Source: Alphaproteobacteria bacterium (GTDB taxonomy: Bacteria > Pseudomonadota > Alphaproteobacteria > Micavibrionales > UBA2020). Taken from it: DNA of 64,000 nucleotides. This document shows, piece after piece, positions 45,956 to 54,015 of this stretch. The translations under genes and the position numbers were made by a program. Numbering within the stretch: the first letter of the stretch is position 1; each line of letters opens with the position of its first letter. The DNA lies in assembly GCA_025934695.1 (NCBI GenBank), contig JAICWS010000002.1:1097043-1161042 (forward strand), given 5' to 3'. The notes under the pieces were generated by a model, which had not been told where the DNA came from, did no database searches, and worked only from the letters and a program-made list of their open reading frames with translations.

Positions 45956-46054
45956 GGTTGTTACTCCGAAAGTTTATTTTCCGAAAAATCCCCGTTTGAA
46001 GGGCAGTTCATTTTAAGGCTGAGTCAGCATTCATGGCAAAGGCTTTTAAGAAAC

Positions 46055-46238
46055 CCCACGAATGGACACGAATATACGCGAATGATACGGTCTACAAACT
46101 TCCCACCCCGGCGAAAGCCGGGGTCCAGTTTATTAATACTACCTCGATATATCGTGCGCTTCGCGCGCCTTGAAGAGATAGAAGTTGAATAACTGGATCC
46201 CGACTTTCGTCGGGGTGGAATTCGTGTTTATTCGTGGG
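46055..46238. repeat. Nested inverted repeats before the hydrolase gene (family A copy 4 inside a second repeat)
   Basis: The inner pair (about 46101-46130 and 46190-46219, CACCCCGGCGAAAGCCGGGG and its partner) is family A. It is bracketed by an outer inverted repeat: CCCACGAATGGACACGAAT (46055-46073) and ATTCGTGTTTATTCGTGGG (46220-46238), 17 of 19 matched. The repeat ends 10 bases before the hydrolase ATG. Confidence 0.75.
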
Positions 46239-46248
46239 CGATAAAACA

Positions 46249-47334
46249 ATGACTCAGGAACAGGAAATCATTTTCGACGTAATGGGCGGCATTGGCGTGA
46301 TCACGCTCAACCGGCCGCAGGCGCTGAACGCGCTCAATCTCGCGATGATCCGGGCGATGGACAAGAAGCTTGTCGAATGGGCGAAGGATAAGAACATCCA
46401 TGCCGTCGCCGTCACCGGTGCTGGCGACCGGGCCTTCTGTTCGGGCGGCGACGTCAAGGCAGTCGCAATCGATGCGAAGGCGGCGCGGGAAGGAAAATCC
46501 GACGGGCAACTGACGCGCGATTTCTTCCGCGACGAATATACGCTCAACCACCGCATCTATACGTTCCCCAAGCCCTATATCTCGCTCATCAACGGCATCG
46601 TGATGGGCGGCGGAAAGGGGATTTCCGCGCACGGCTCGCACCGCGTCGTGACGGAGAACACGCTGTTCGCGATGCCGGAAACCAACATCGGCTTCTTCCC
46701 CGACGTGGGCGGCGGCTATTTCCTGCCGCGCTGCCCGGGACAGACGGGCGCCTATCTCGCGCTCACCGCCAAGCGCGTGAAGGCGATCGACACGATCTAT
46801 ATCGGCTTCGCCACGCAATATGTGCCGGCCGCGAACCTGCCCGATCTTCTGAAGGCGCTGGCGTCCATCAGCTGGGACGCGCGCAAAAAACCGCACGACC
46901 AGGTGACGAAAACCATCGAGGACGCCTCGGCGCAGGCGCCCGGCCAGTCCGAAATCGCGCCGTTCCGCGCGCAGATCGACGCCTGTTTCGCTTTCGATCA
47001 CGTCGAGCAGATCCTCGATGCCTTGAGAAAAGACGGCACACCCTGGGCGCAGGAGACGCTGAAGATCCTGCACGCCATGTCGCCGACGAGCCTCAAGGTC
47101 GCGCTGCGCCAGATCCGCCTCGGCGCGAAGATGCCCTTCGCTCAAGTGATGACCATGGAATACCGCCTGAGCCAGGCCTGCATCAGGGGCCATGATTTCT
47201 ATGAAGGCATCCGCGCTGCGCTGATCGACAAGGACCGGCAGCCGAAATGGCAGCCGGCGAAGGTTGCCGACGTGCCCGACCAGGAGGTCGAGACCTATTT
47301 CGCCAGCCTGGGCGACCGGGATCTTGTATTTTGA
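46249..47334 (+). CDS. 3-Hydroxyisobutyryl-CoA hydrolase-like enoyl-CoA hydratase-family protein
   Basis: A 361-residue crotonase-fold protein. The oxyanion-hole block is VTGAGDRAFCSGGDVKAVA, and the block MPETNIGFFPDVGGGYFLPR carries the Glu and Asp that distinguish HIBYL-CoA hydrolases from true hydratases. NGIVMGGGKGISAHGSHRVV is the second oxyanion segment. Length and the C-terminal extension also fit the hydrolase group. Its expected role is valine breakdown: 3-hydroxyisobutyryl-CoA to free acid. Start at 46249 (MTQEQEIIF). Other valine genes are not adjacent. Confidence 0.88.
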   Translation: MTQEQEIIFDVMGGIGVITLNRPQALNALNLAMIRAMDKKLVEWAKDKNIHAVAVTGAGDRAFCSGGDVKAVAIDAKAAREGKSDGQLTRDFFRDEYTLNHRIYTFPKPYISLINGIVMGGGKGISAHGSHRVVTENTLFAMPETNIGFFPDVGGGYFLPRCPGQTGAYLALTAKRVKAIDTIYIGFATQYVPAANLPDLLKALASISWDARKKPHDQVTKTIEDASAQAPGQSEIAPFRAQIDACFAFDHVEQILDALRKDGTPWAQETLKILHAMSPTSLKVALRQIRLGAKMPFAQVMTMEYRLSQACIRGHDFYEGIRAALIDKDRQPKWQPAKVADVPDQEVETYFASLGDRDLVF

Positions 47335-47391
47335 GCGTGTGTCCCTCTATCGGGGGAGCGGCTCTATTTCCGCAATAATGAATACAAGTCT

Positions 47392-47420
47392 TTGCACAAG
47401 GGCTTGATATGGCGTAGAAT
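47392..47420 (+). promoter_or_regulatory. Probable sigma-70 promoter for the winged-helix regulator
   Basis: TTGCAC (47392-47397), a 17-base spacer and TAGAAT (47415-47420). The predicted transcription start is about 28 bases before the GTG at 47455. Confidence 0.55.
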
Positions 47421-47454
47421 AGACACAGATTAGAGACTTAAAGGGGGTACCAAG

Positions 47455-47928
47455 GTGACCACGCCTTATTATGATGCCATCAATCTGATCGAACGCCTGC
47501 ACCGCCAGTTCCTTGACGTTCTCAAGGTCGAGCTGGAGCGCGCGAACATCCTTGATATCAACAACGTCCAGAGCATGATCCTGCATAACATCAGCACGGA
47601 CGAGCTCACGGTCGGCGAGTTGACGGTGCGCGGTTATTACCTTGGTTCCAACGTTTCCTACAACGTCAAGAAGATGGTCGAAAACGGCTATCTCATGCAG
47701 GAGCGCTCCATCCACGACAAGCGCTCCGTGCGCGTCAAATTGTCCGACAAGGGCAAGAAGCTCAACGACGCCATCACCCGCCTCTACAAAAAGCACGAGG
47801 AAAAACTTTCCGGCGCCGGCCTTGCGAATGCGCGCATCGAAAGCATGAACCACGTGCTGCGCGACCTCGAAACTTTCTGGGGCGAGCAGATGGGCGTGGG
47901 CGGCCTCAACGTCGCGTCGAGCCAGTAA
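47455..47928 (+). CDS. MarR-type winged-helix regulator, LdtR-like
   Basis: A 157-residue winged-helix protein. The recognition region is LTVRGYYLGSNVSYNVKKMV and the wing is RSIHDKRSVRVKLSDKG, both typical of MarR proteins. The N-terminus (YYDAINLIERLHRQFLDVLK) and overall length agree with the LdtR-like group of Alphaproteobacteria, known from Liberibacter and Rhizobium. It starts at GTG with AAAGGGGGT upstream. It is the first gene of the unknown-function block, and its own promoter suggests it acts independently. Confidence 0.88.
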   Translation: MTTPYYDAINLIERLHRQFLDVLKVELERANILDINNVQSMILHNISTDELTVGELTVRGYYLGSNVSYNVKKMVENGYLMQERSIHDKRSVRVKLSDKGKKLNDAITRLYKKHEEKLSGAGLANARIESMNHVLRDLETFWGEQMGVGGLNVASSQ

Positions 47929-47952
47929 CTCCATAACATTCCCGCTTACGGT

Positions 47953-47977
47953 AACTAGCCGTGAATTATGGCTAGTT
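47953..47977 (+). terminator. Stem after the regulator gene, terminator or operator
   Basis: Perfect 8-bp inverted repeat AACTAGCC (47953-47960) and GGCTAGTT (47970-47977), 9-base loop, 24 bases after the stop codon. T-rich sequence begins only several bases later, so termination is possible but not certain. Confidence 0.4.
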
Positions 47978-48076
47978 CCTTGATATTTTTGATTTTTTAC
48001 CATAGACGTTTCATCTTGCCAGTGGTAACTTCCGTCAATCATACATTGCGAACTTTTCGTTACGGGAGAAGCTAGA

Positions 48077-48871
48077 ATGGCATCGAGCTATGGCAGAAAA
48101 GAACCTTTTGGCCAGCGCGTCAAAGGCGCGCTGCGGCGCGCATTTACGCTCGCCGTGCTGGGCGGCGTCTTCGTCGGCGCGCCGGCATACTACGAATACG
48201 GCACCGTCCACACCGAAGAAGTGAAGATCAAGGAAGTCAAATCGGTCTGGGATCATTACGACAGCAAGAAAGGCGAGTCCGTCTACAAGTACCAGCTCGT
48301 CACCGACAAGGGCCAGGTGCTGGCGAACAAGAATTCGACGCTGCACTTCAAGTTCAACTCGAAGGACATCCAGGACCAGATCAACGACGGCCGCGATGCC
48401 TACAGCCAGCAGGACAATAGCAACAGCAACAGCTATTTCTCCTCGATCTGGGGCGGCGGCGACAGCCAGCCGGCGAAGCCGAAAGACCCTGCGGCCGATC
48501 CCGCGAACAAGGTCTGGCGCATCGAATACTACGGCGCGCGCATCGACGTTCCGTTCATCCACACTTATCCGAACGTTCTTAACGTGACGGAAGTGACGAA
48601 AGATGAACTCGCTGCCCGTGCGAAAGCGCAGCAGCAGGCCCAGCGCGAGCAGGCGCAGCAGATCAAGAAAGACCAGCAGCAGCCCAACGGCCAGCAGCCG
48701 GCGAACGGGCAACAGCCCGCGGCGGCCGGCCAGCTCAGCGGCACGACCATCACGTTTGACACCGTCGTCGACGGCGAACGCGTGACGATCACCGCGCCGA
48801 TCGAAGCGGCCGGTAAAGTGCAGGTGACGAAAGTTGCCCCGCTGGTGCCGCCGAAAGGCCCCGGCAGCTAA
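48077..48871 (+). CDS. Membrane-anchored protein of unknown function (DUF1523-like layout)
   Basis: A 264-residue protein with one membrane helix (about 22-42) and then KIKEVKSVWDHYDSKKGESV, VYKYQLVTDKGQVLANKNST and VWRIEYYGARIDVPFIHTYP, a layout that recalls DUF1523 proteins, where the central segment describes a small periplasmic beta-domain. The region 195-235 is Gln/Ala/Pro/Asn-rich (QQPNGQQPANGQQPAAAG) with a repeated NGQQPA unit. GGAG lies 8 bases before the ATG. A terminator follows at 48896. DUF1523 assignment is tentative. Confidence 0.65.
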   Translation: MASSYGRKEPFGQRVKGALRRAFTLAVLGGVFVGAPAYYEYGTVHTEEVKIKEVKSVWDHYDSKKGESVYKYQLVTDKGQVLANKNSTLHFKFNSKDIQDQINDGRDAYSQQDNSNSNSYFSSIWGGGDSQPAKPKDPAADPANKVWRIEYYGARIDVPFIHTYPNVLNVTEVTKDELAARAKAQQQAQREQAQQIKKDQQQPNGQQPANGQQPAAAGQLSGTTITFDTVVDGERVTITAPIEAAGKVQVTKVAPLVPPKGPGS

Positions 48872-48895
48872 GCCGCTTCCAACGTTAAAAGATCA

Positions 48896-48940
48896 GCGCC
48901 CGGAGTTCCTTGAACAGGCATCCGGGCGCTTCTTTTTTTC
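48896..48940 (+). terminator. Intrinsic terminator after the 48077 gene
   Basis: A perfect 9-bp stem GCGCCCGGA (48896-48904) with TCCGGGCGC (48921-48929), a 16-base loop, then TTCTTTTTTTC. A clean Rho-independent terminator 24 bases after the stop codon. Confidence 0.9.
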
Positions 48941-48979
48941 TACATAACTAAATGAATTTAAATCATAAAATATAATTAT

Positions 48980-49008
48980 TTGGCATAATATTCGAGAATC
49001 CCTTATAA
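48980..49008 (+). promoter_or_regulatory. Probable sigma-70 promoter for the LRR-like gene
   Basis: TTGGCA (48980-48985), a 17-base spacer and TTATAA (49003-49008) in an AT-rich 240-base intergenic space, 105 bases before the ATG at 49114. Confidence 0.45.
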
Positions 49009-49113
49009 AGTCAGTCAGGCTGCGCCACTACGGCATGACGGTTTAAATGTTTCCCGTTTACCGATTTCGCAAAGCTAAAACAATCTTTGTTTCCTTTGGA
49101 GGAGATTGTTCTC

Positions 49114-49674
49114 ATGTGGCCAAAAATTTTCAATCGACAATCCGCGCCAGTATCCGAAGCAGAAAAATTTCTGACCGAAAGACGCTATGGCTTCGAGAAG
49201 CAGCTGGACGGTTCGCTGTTGTTGGACTCGTGGGATTTCAGCTTGAGCGGGAAGGGGCTCACGAAGCTCCCTAATCTGACCAATGTCGTGGTGAGAAATC
49301 ATTTCAACTGCGGCGACAATGAACTCACATCGCTGGAAGGCGCGCCCACGGTCGGCGGTATGTTCTTGTGCCACAATAACAAGCTCACCACGCTGAAAGG
49401 CGCGCCGCCTTCGGTCGGGGGCGAGTTCTATTGTTACAAAAATCCGCTGCTGAAAAGCCTCGAAGGAACTCCGATGCAGTTCCTCGAGCTGGTCAGCGAC
49501 CTCGGCACCTTTTCATCCTGGGACCAGGTGCCGGAGAAGCTGCGCCTCTCGCCGGAAACGCGGGAGCGGATGGCGCGCGAAAAAATCGAGGCCGAACGGC
49601 AGGCAATCGCGCAGCATGTCGTGTTGCAGAAAAAGCTACTCATTCGCCGGCCACTGAAACTCCACAGGCAGTAA
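49114..49674 (+). CDS. Leucine-rich-repeat-like protein
   Basis: A 186-residue soluble protein. Three short repeats are visible: NELTSLEGAPTVGGMFLCHN, NKLTTLKGAPPSVGGEFYCY and the start of a third, NPLLKSLEGTP. This L-x-x-L-x-G-A-P-x-x-V-G-G pattern is the leucine-rich-like repeat found mainly in phage and bacterial orphan proteins. After the repeats is a helical, Glu/Gln/Arg-rich C-terminal part. The start at 49114 is set by GGAGGAG about 10 bases upstream. It may be a short, recently decayed member of a longer repeat family. Confidence 0.75.
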   Translation: MWPKIFNRQSAPVSEAEKFLTERRYGFEKQLDGSLLLDSWDFSLSGKGLTKLPNLTNVVVRNHFNCGDNELTSLEGAPTVGGMFLCHNNKLTTLKGAPPSVGGEFYCYKNPLLKSLEGTPMQFLELVSDLGTFSSWDQVPEKLRLSPETRERMAREKIEAERQAIAQHVVLQKKLLIRRPLKLHRQ

Positions 49675-49735
49675 AATCAAAGGGTTGGATATCTCGTTGA
49701 ATTTTTATGGGATATATAGTATCAAGTCCTTCACC

Positions 49736-50344
49736 ATGAAAGAAACGCCGCTCAACAAAGCCTTTGAAGACGCCCTGCGCACATTCGCGCAGGATCCCGC
49801 GCAGCAGTTCGCGGCGAAGCAGCTCGAGGTTTTTCAGCAGACGGCCGTCGATTTCCAGGATGCGGGCATCGTCGTGACGCTCGCCGTGCGTCCGGGCGGG
49901 GAAGGAACCCAGCTTGGTGAAAAGAGGGACGTCGACGGCGAAATCGTCGCGAACGGCGAAATGGAAATGGGCAAGGTGAAGCTCGACTTCGTCATCCACA
50001 AGGAACGCTATTACGACGACCGCATGTCCGTGCGCGTCTACCGGGACGAGGACGAGGTTTTCGCGCGCACTTCCGCCTACGACGAAGACAGTAAAATCTG
50101 GACCGAAGAAGAAACCGGCGACGACGATGACGGGTACGACGATGAAGACGATGAAAGCGCCAAAAAGGAAAAGCTGCCGCAGGATATGAAGTCGGTGATC
50201 AGCCGCTATCTCATCGACGTACGTACGCGCGAAGAATTCGTCGCGCGCTATAATGTCGGTCCCAACGGTGTTCCCGGCAACGCCGTCGAAAAGCCGTTTC
50301 CCGTCGCGGCGCCGCTCAAGCTCAAGAAACCGGGCGCACCATGA
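49736..50344 (+). CDS. Acidic protein of unknown function, first of two tandem paralogues
   Basis: A 202-residue protein starting MKETPLNKAFEDALRTFAQD. It has no signal peptide or membrane segment; residues ~125-145 are a highly acidic run (ETGDDDDGYDDEDDES). It resembles the next gene in its N-terminus, in the VTLAVRPG/LTLEVRPG strand and in a shared C-terminal tail: EKPFPVAAPLKLKKPGAP here, GKSFSVSPPLKLKGAPKP there. The two overlap by ATGA. No ribosome-binding site is obvious, so the true start could be slightly different. The family is not recognised. Confidence 0.68.
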   Translation: MKETPLNKAFEDALRTFAQDPAQQFAAKQLEVFQQTAVDFQDAGIVVTLAVRPGGEGTQLGEKRDVDGEIVANGEMEMGKVKLDFVIHKERYYDDRMSVRVYRDEDEVFARTSAYDEDSKIWTEEETGDDDDGYDDEDDESAKKEKLPQDMKSVISRYLIDVRTREEFVARYNVGPNGVPGNAVEKPFPVAAPLKLKKPGAP

Positions 50345-50859
50345 AGGAGCCGCAGCTGACCGGAAAATTCGAGCAGGCCGTCGCCGACATGCGCGACAAT
50401 GCGGACATGAAGGCGCTCCTCCACCATCTGGGCCAGATCCGCGAAGCGGTGACGGAGCTTCAAGCGGACGGGCTGCCGTTGACGCTGGAGGTGCGTCCCG
50501 GCGCGTATAAATGCGCGATCGATTACGATAACAGGGCGAAGGTCATGGCCAACGGCGCGATCCTGATCGGCGGCACCGCGCTCGGTTTTGGTTTCACCCG
50601 CAACGGCGGGTCGATGAGTTTCACGATCAATCTTGGCTCATGCGAGATCGACTCCGCCTATCTCTCCGGCGAAGGCTTTCCCGAGCGGGAGAACGGCCGC
50701 CTGAAGAGGGTGGTCACCGACGCCGTGCTGAAGGTCGGCGCGCAGCTCCATCTGCTCGATGAATTCAATATCGACGAGGCCGGGCGGCACGGCATTTCGA
50801 CAGGCAAAAGTTTTTCGGTTTCGCCGCCATTGAAGCTCAAGGGCGCTCCGAAGCCTTAG
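50341..50859 (+). CDS. Protein of unknown function, second of two tandem paralogues
   Basis: A 172-residue protein starting MKEPQLTGKFEQAVADMRDN. It overlaps its paralogue by ATGA, so the pair is translated in step and probably forms a complex or acts on the same partner. Compared with the first copy it lacks the acidic insert and is rich in glycine in the middle (GGTALGFGFTRNGGSMSFTI). The shared KxFxVxxPLKLK tail is positively charged and may be a binding or export determinant. No known domain is seen. Confidence 0.68.
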   Translation: MKEPQLTGKFEQAVADMRDNADMKALLHHLGQIREAVTELQADGLPLTLEVRPGAYKCAIDYDNRAKVMANGAILIGGTALGFGFTRNGGSMSFTINLGSCEIDSAYLSGEGFPERENGRLKRVVTDAVLKVGAQLHLLDEFNIDEAGRHGISTGKSFSVSPPLKLKGAPKP

Positions 50860-50918
50860 GAAAACCTCATCCAATTGAAATGCTTTGGTATTTTTATCGC
50901 CTTTCGGTGATGAAAAAA

Positions 50919-50949
50919 TTTGACATAATAAATGTCAAAAAGCTATAGT
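50919..50949 (+). promoter_or_regulatory. Strong promoter with palindromic operator before the 51010 gene
   Basis: TTGACA (50920-50925), an 18-base spacer, and TATAGT (50944-50949). A perfect inverted repeat TTTGACAT-AATAA-ATGTCAAA (50919-50939) overlaps the -35 box and would let a dimeric repressor block it. The promoter decides the gene start: an upstream ATG at 50932 would lie ahead of the transcription start, so translation must begin at the GTG (51010). Confidence 0.65.
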
Positions 50950-51009
50950 GCTTCCCATTGGCAGGAACAAAAATTTTGTCGCGCTCAAGGCGGCAGGGGA
51001 CTTTCAAAC

Positions 51010-52365
51010 GTGCAGCACGATCCGGCGGTATTGCAGGAAATCCAGGAGGAGCTTGAGCGCGACAAGCGGGCTTATGAAGCCCTGCCGCCGCGCCAGCAGC
51101 GCCTCGTGCAGCGCATCGCAAAATATGAATCCGGCATGCGCGACATCCTGGTCGAAGGGGGCAAGGCCGTTATCGGCGTGCTCGAACTCGCGGCTAATGT
51201 AATCCTGCGTCTTCCCTATGTGCTGGCCGGACGGCTGATCGCGGGCATCGCGAACCGCGCCGTCGACGTGGTGAAGCTGGGCGTTGGCATCGTCTCCGGC
51301 GCGGGCCGGGTGCTGCTGGCAACGGGACGCGGCGGCCTCGCGCTCGCGTCGCGCGGCATCGACCTGCTCCAGAAAAAAGGCTGGCTGTCGCAAAGCGGCG
51401 GCGCGAAAGGCGAGGAGCGCCTGAAAGCCTGGGGCGAAAAGCTCAACGACTGGCGCGACAACGTCATCGCCTGGCGCAAGAATGTCAGCGAGAGCATCGA
51501 CAAGGGCTGGGCCTGGGCGAAGGCCGGGATGACGAAAGGCGTCGTCGTTGCCGCCGAAGCGCTCGAATATTACGGCGCCATCGGCCTGTATCGCGGCACG
51601 AAATGGGTGCTCAACCCGCGCCGCCCGTCGGGAAAGCCGCTGTTCGGGTCGGAAATGGCGAACCGCGTCGTCGGTCTCGGGATGGCGGCCGTACTTTTCA
51701 CCGGACTGTCGTTCGAGCTCTCGAAGCTTTTTATCCTGGGGAAGATCTGGCACATCAAGCTCGCCCATTCCTTCGTCCATGACGTCGGCATCCCTATGTC
51801 GCGCCGCGTGGCCAAGCAGGTGGCGCTGCAGCCGCTTCTCGCGCTGGGCCTCGCCTCCGCGAAATTCGTGAGCCTGCCGATCATCGCGGCCGCGCGCGGC
51901 GCGCTGAAATCGACGCCATTCACACAAGGGCTTGCTTATCAATATAACGTCCAGCTGGGCGAACGCCTCGCACGCCGCGCCGCCCGGAAAGCGGAACGCG
52001 ACGCCAAGCCGCAGACGGGGATGAAGGGTCTGGCGCGCAAGGCGGGGCACGGAACCCTGGTCGTCTCGCGCTATCTGCACAAGAAGACGCTGAATTTCGT
52101 CAGCCTCTTCGTTGAACATATCGTCGAAAAGGCTTCGCCGGAGTTTTATGAAGGCCGCTTGAAACACTACCAGTCGCGCGCCGCGGCAAAATCCGTCGAA
52201 GCGCCGGTGCCTGCCGCAGTTCACGCCGCGCCGGAAGCATCGGCTGCGGTTACGAAGCTGCCCGGCCTTACGCCTTCCTTCGAAAATGCGGTCAACGACA
52301 ATCCCAAACCCGACGCCGCCGCGCCGCAGCCCGCCAAAAAGCCCGACCAGAATTTCGGAATGTAA
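51010..52365 (+). CDS. Large helical protein of unknown function
   Basis: A 451-residue basic protein starting at GTG with AGGGGA 9 bases upstream. Residues about 60-125 carry long amphipathic helices (VLELAANVILRLPYVLAGRL, AVDVVKLGVGIVSGAGRVLL), and residues about 205-235 a hydrophobic helix (VVGLGMAAVLFTGLSFELSK), so it is probably membrane-associated. The C-terminus is an Ala/Pro-rich flexible tail (VNDNPKPDAAAPQPAKKPDQ). No family is recognised. Strong promoter with an operator implies regulated, high-level expression. It ends 3 bases from the convergent glutaryl-CoA dehydrogenase gene. Confidence 0.7.
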   Translation: MQHDPAVLQEIQEELERDKRAYEALPPRQQRLVQRIAKYESGMRDILVEGGKAVIGVLELAANVILRLPYVLAGRLIAGIANRAVDVVKLGVGIVSGAGRVLLATGRGGLALASRGIDLLQKKGWLSQSGGAKGEERLKAWGEKLNDWRDNVIAWRKNVSESIDKGWAWAKAGMTKGVVVAAEALEYYGAIGLYRGTKWVLNPRRPSGKPLFGSEMANRVVGLGMAAVLFTGLSFELSKLFILGKIWHIKLAHSFVHDVGIPMSRRVAKQVALQPLLALGLASAKFVSLPIIAAARGALKSTPFTQGLAYQYNVQLGERLARRAARKAERDAKPQTGMKGLARKAGHGTLVVSRYLHKKTLNFVSLFVEHIVEKASPEFYEGRLKHYQSRAAAKSVEAPVPAAVHAAPEASAAVTKLPGLTPSFENAVNDNPKPDAAAPQPAKKPDQNFGM

Positions 52366-52368
52366 TCT

Positions 52369-53604
52369 TTAGCTCGAAAACGCCTGGATGCCCGTGATCG
52401 CGCGGCCGAGGATCAGCGCGTGGATGTCATGCGTGCCTTCATAGGTGTTGACCGCTTCCAGGTTCATGCAGTGGCGGATGACGTGGAACTCGTCGGCGAT
52501 GCCATTGCCGCCCAGCATGTCGCGGGCGACGCGGGCGATTTCGAGCGCCTTGCCGCAGTTGTTGCGCTTCATCAATGAAATGGCTTCCGGCGCCGCGCGT
52601 TCTTCGTCCTTCAGGCGGCCGAGACGCAAGGCGCCCTGCAGGCCCAAGGTGATGTCGGTCAGCATGTTGGCGAGTTTCAGCTGCACGATCTGGTTTGCGG
52701 CCAGCGGGCGGCTGAACACGATGCGGTCAAGCGCATATTGGCGCGCCTGGTGCAGGCAGTATTCGGCAGCGCCCATTGCCCCCCAGGAAATGCCGTAGCG
52801 CGCATTGTTGAGGCACGAGAAGGGACCGGTCAGCCCTTTCACCTCGGGGAATTTGTTTTCTTCCGGCACAAACACATCGTCCATGACGATTTCGCCCGTG
52901 ATCGAGGCGCGGAGCGAGAATTTGCCGTCGATCTTGGGCGCGGAGAGGCCCTGCATGCCCTTTTCCAGCACGAAGCCGCGGATATCGCCTGCCTCATCCT
53001 TCGCCCAGACGACGAAAACATCGGCAATGGGCGAATTGGTGATCCACATCTTGGAGCCTTTGAGCGTGTAGCCGCCCCTGACCTTCGTCGCGCGCGTCTT
53101 CATCGACGCGGGGTCGGACCCGGCATCGGGCTCGGTCAGGCCAAAGCAGCCGACATATTCGCCGGTCGCGAGCTTCGGCAGGTATTTCTGTTTCTGCTCT
53201 TCCGTGCCGAAGGCGTAAATCGGATACATGACGAGCGACGACTGCACCGACATGGCGGAGCGATAGCCTGAATCCACGCGCTCGACCTCGCGCGCAATGA
53301 GCCCGTAAGAAACATAATTCGTGCCGGCGCAGCCATAACCGTGGATCGTCGAGCCCAGCAGGCCCAACTGGCCGAATTCGGTCATGATCTCGCGGTGGAA
53401 AATTTCATGGCGGTTCGCTTCCAGCACGCGCGGCATGAGCTTTTCCTGGCAATAGCTGCGCGCGCTGTCGCGGATCATGCGTTCTTCTTCGGTCAGCTGG
53501 TCGTCCAGCATCAGCGCATCGTCCCACTTGAAAGCGGGCTTCAGTTTCGATTTATCGTGCTTGGGTTTTTCCATGGTGACTTTCTGCGACGCTTGTGCTG
53601 ACAT
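52369..53604 (-). CDS. Glutaryl-CoA dehydrogenase-like acyl-CoA dehydrogenase
   Basis: A 411-residue flavoprotein that decarboxylates glutaryl-CoA to crotonyl-CoA in lysine, tryptophan and aromatic catabolism. Markers are [18 protein letters not shown] (FAD contact), [20 protein letters not shown] and the C-terminal [20 protein letters not shown] with the catalytic glutamate; [10 protein letters not shown] is characteristic of GcdH. The first ~25 residues ([19 protein letters not shown]) are a lysine-rich arm. It sits in an otherwise unknown-function region on the opposite strand. An acyl-CoA set including the MaoC, DmdC-like and HIBYL-CoA enzymes is dispersed across the window. Confidence 0.9.
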   Translation of the reverse strand: MSAQASQKVTMEKPKHDKSKLKPAFKWDDALMLDDQLTEEERMIRDSARSYCQEKLMPRVLEANRHEIFHREIMTEFGQLGLLGSTIHGYGCAGTNYVSYGLIAREVERVDSGYRSAMSVQSSLVMYPIYAFGTEEQKQKYLPKLATGEYVGCFGLTEPDAGSDPASMKTRATKVRGGYTLKGSKMWITNSPIADVFVVWAKDEAGDIRGFVLEKGMQGLSAPKIDGKFSLRASITGEIVMDDVFVPEENKFPEVKGLTGPFSCLNNARYGISWGAMGAAEYCLHQARQYALDRIVFSRPLAANQIVQLKLANMLTDITLGLQGALRLGRLKDEERAAPEAISLMKRNNCGKALEIARVARDMLGGNGIADEFHVIRHCMNLEAVNTYEGTHDIHALILGRAITGIQAFSS

Positions 53605-53633
53605 GCTATAAATCCTTGCTGATGCGAGAAAAT

Positions 53634-53834
53634 ATGGCAGAAATCCTTCCCGGACGCGAGGTCATTTTCGAATTCCGCCCTGTCGGAAACCTGATGCGCG
53701 TGAGCGCCATGGACACCGACACGATGACCGAGGTCGTCGTGCAGTGCCCGGCGGGCGCCGGGGAGACGGTGTTCAAGAATGCCGCGCTCAAGCGCCTGGA
53801 ATATGTGCTGAAGAAGAAGGGGCATATTTCCTAA
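53634..53834 (+). CDS. Small protein of unknown function (DUF6898-like)
   Basis: A 66-residue protein starting [20 protein letters not shown]. The [20 protein letters not shown] and [13 protein letters not shown] blocks resemble a small Alphaproteobacterial family I recall as DUF6898. An upstream in-frame ATG at 53622 is an alternative start. It is divergent from the glutaryl-CoA dehydrogenase gene, with only a 29-base gap, and is followed by a palindromic repeat pair. Confidence 0.7.
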   Translation: MAEILPGREVIFEFRPVGNLMRVSAMDTDTMTEVVVQCPAGAGETVFKNAALKRLEYVLKKKGHIS

Positions 53835-53839
53835 AACTT

Positions 53840-53914
53840 CGTCATCCCGCGGGATCCCCCTGGTATGAAGGCGCGCTGTAATTTCACGGGATTCCCGCTT
53901 TCGCGGGGATGACG
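53840..53914. repeat. Paired palindromic repeat (GTCATCCCCGC family), copy 3
   Basis: Left arm partly decayed (53841-53859, GTCATCCCGCGGGATCCCC); right arm intact (53887-53914, TTCCCGC-TTTC-GCGGGGATGACG). Lies between the small gene and the first tandem ankyrin gene. Confidence 0.75.
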
Positions 53915-54015
53915 AGTGCTTCTTTATGTCAATGAATGTGTGCCGGATTGACCGCACCGCGCGGTTGTCGTAAAACTCCACTTTCTGACAAAATCTATTA
54001 TAGGGGCGCAATACC

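Noticed and set aside
50932-51009. Upstream ATG extension of the 51010 gene
   Set aside because: It lies between the -35 and -10 boxes of the promoter and would not be transcribed from it; the GTG at 51010 has a good ribosome-binding site.
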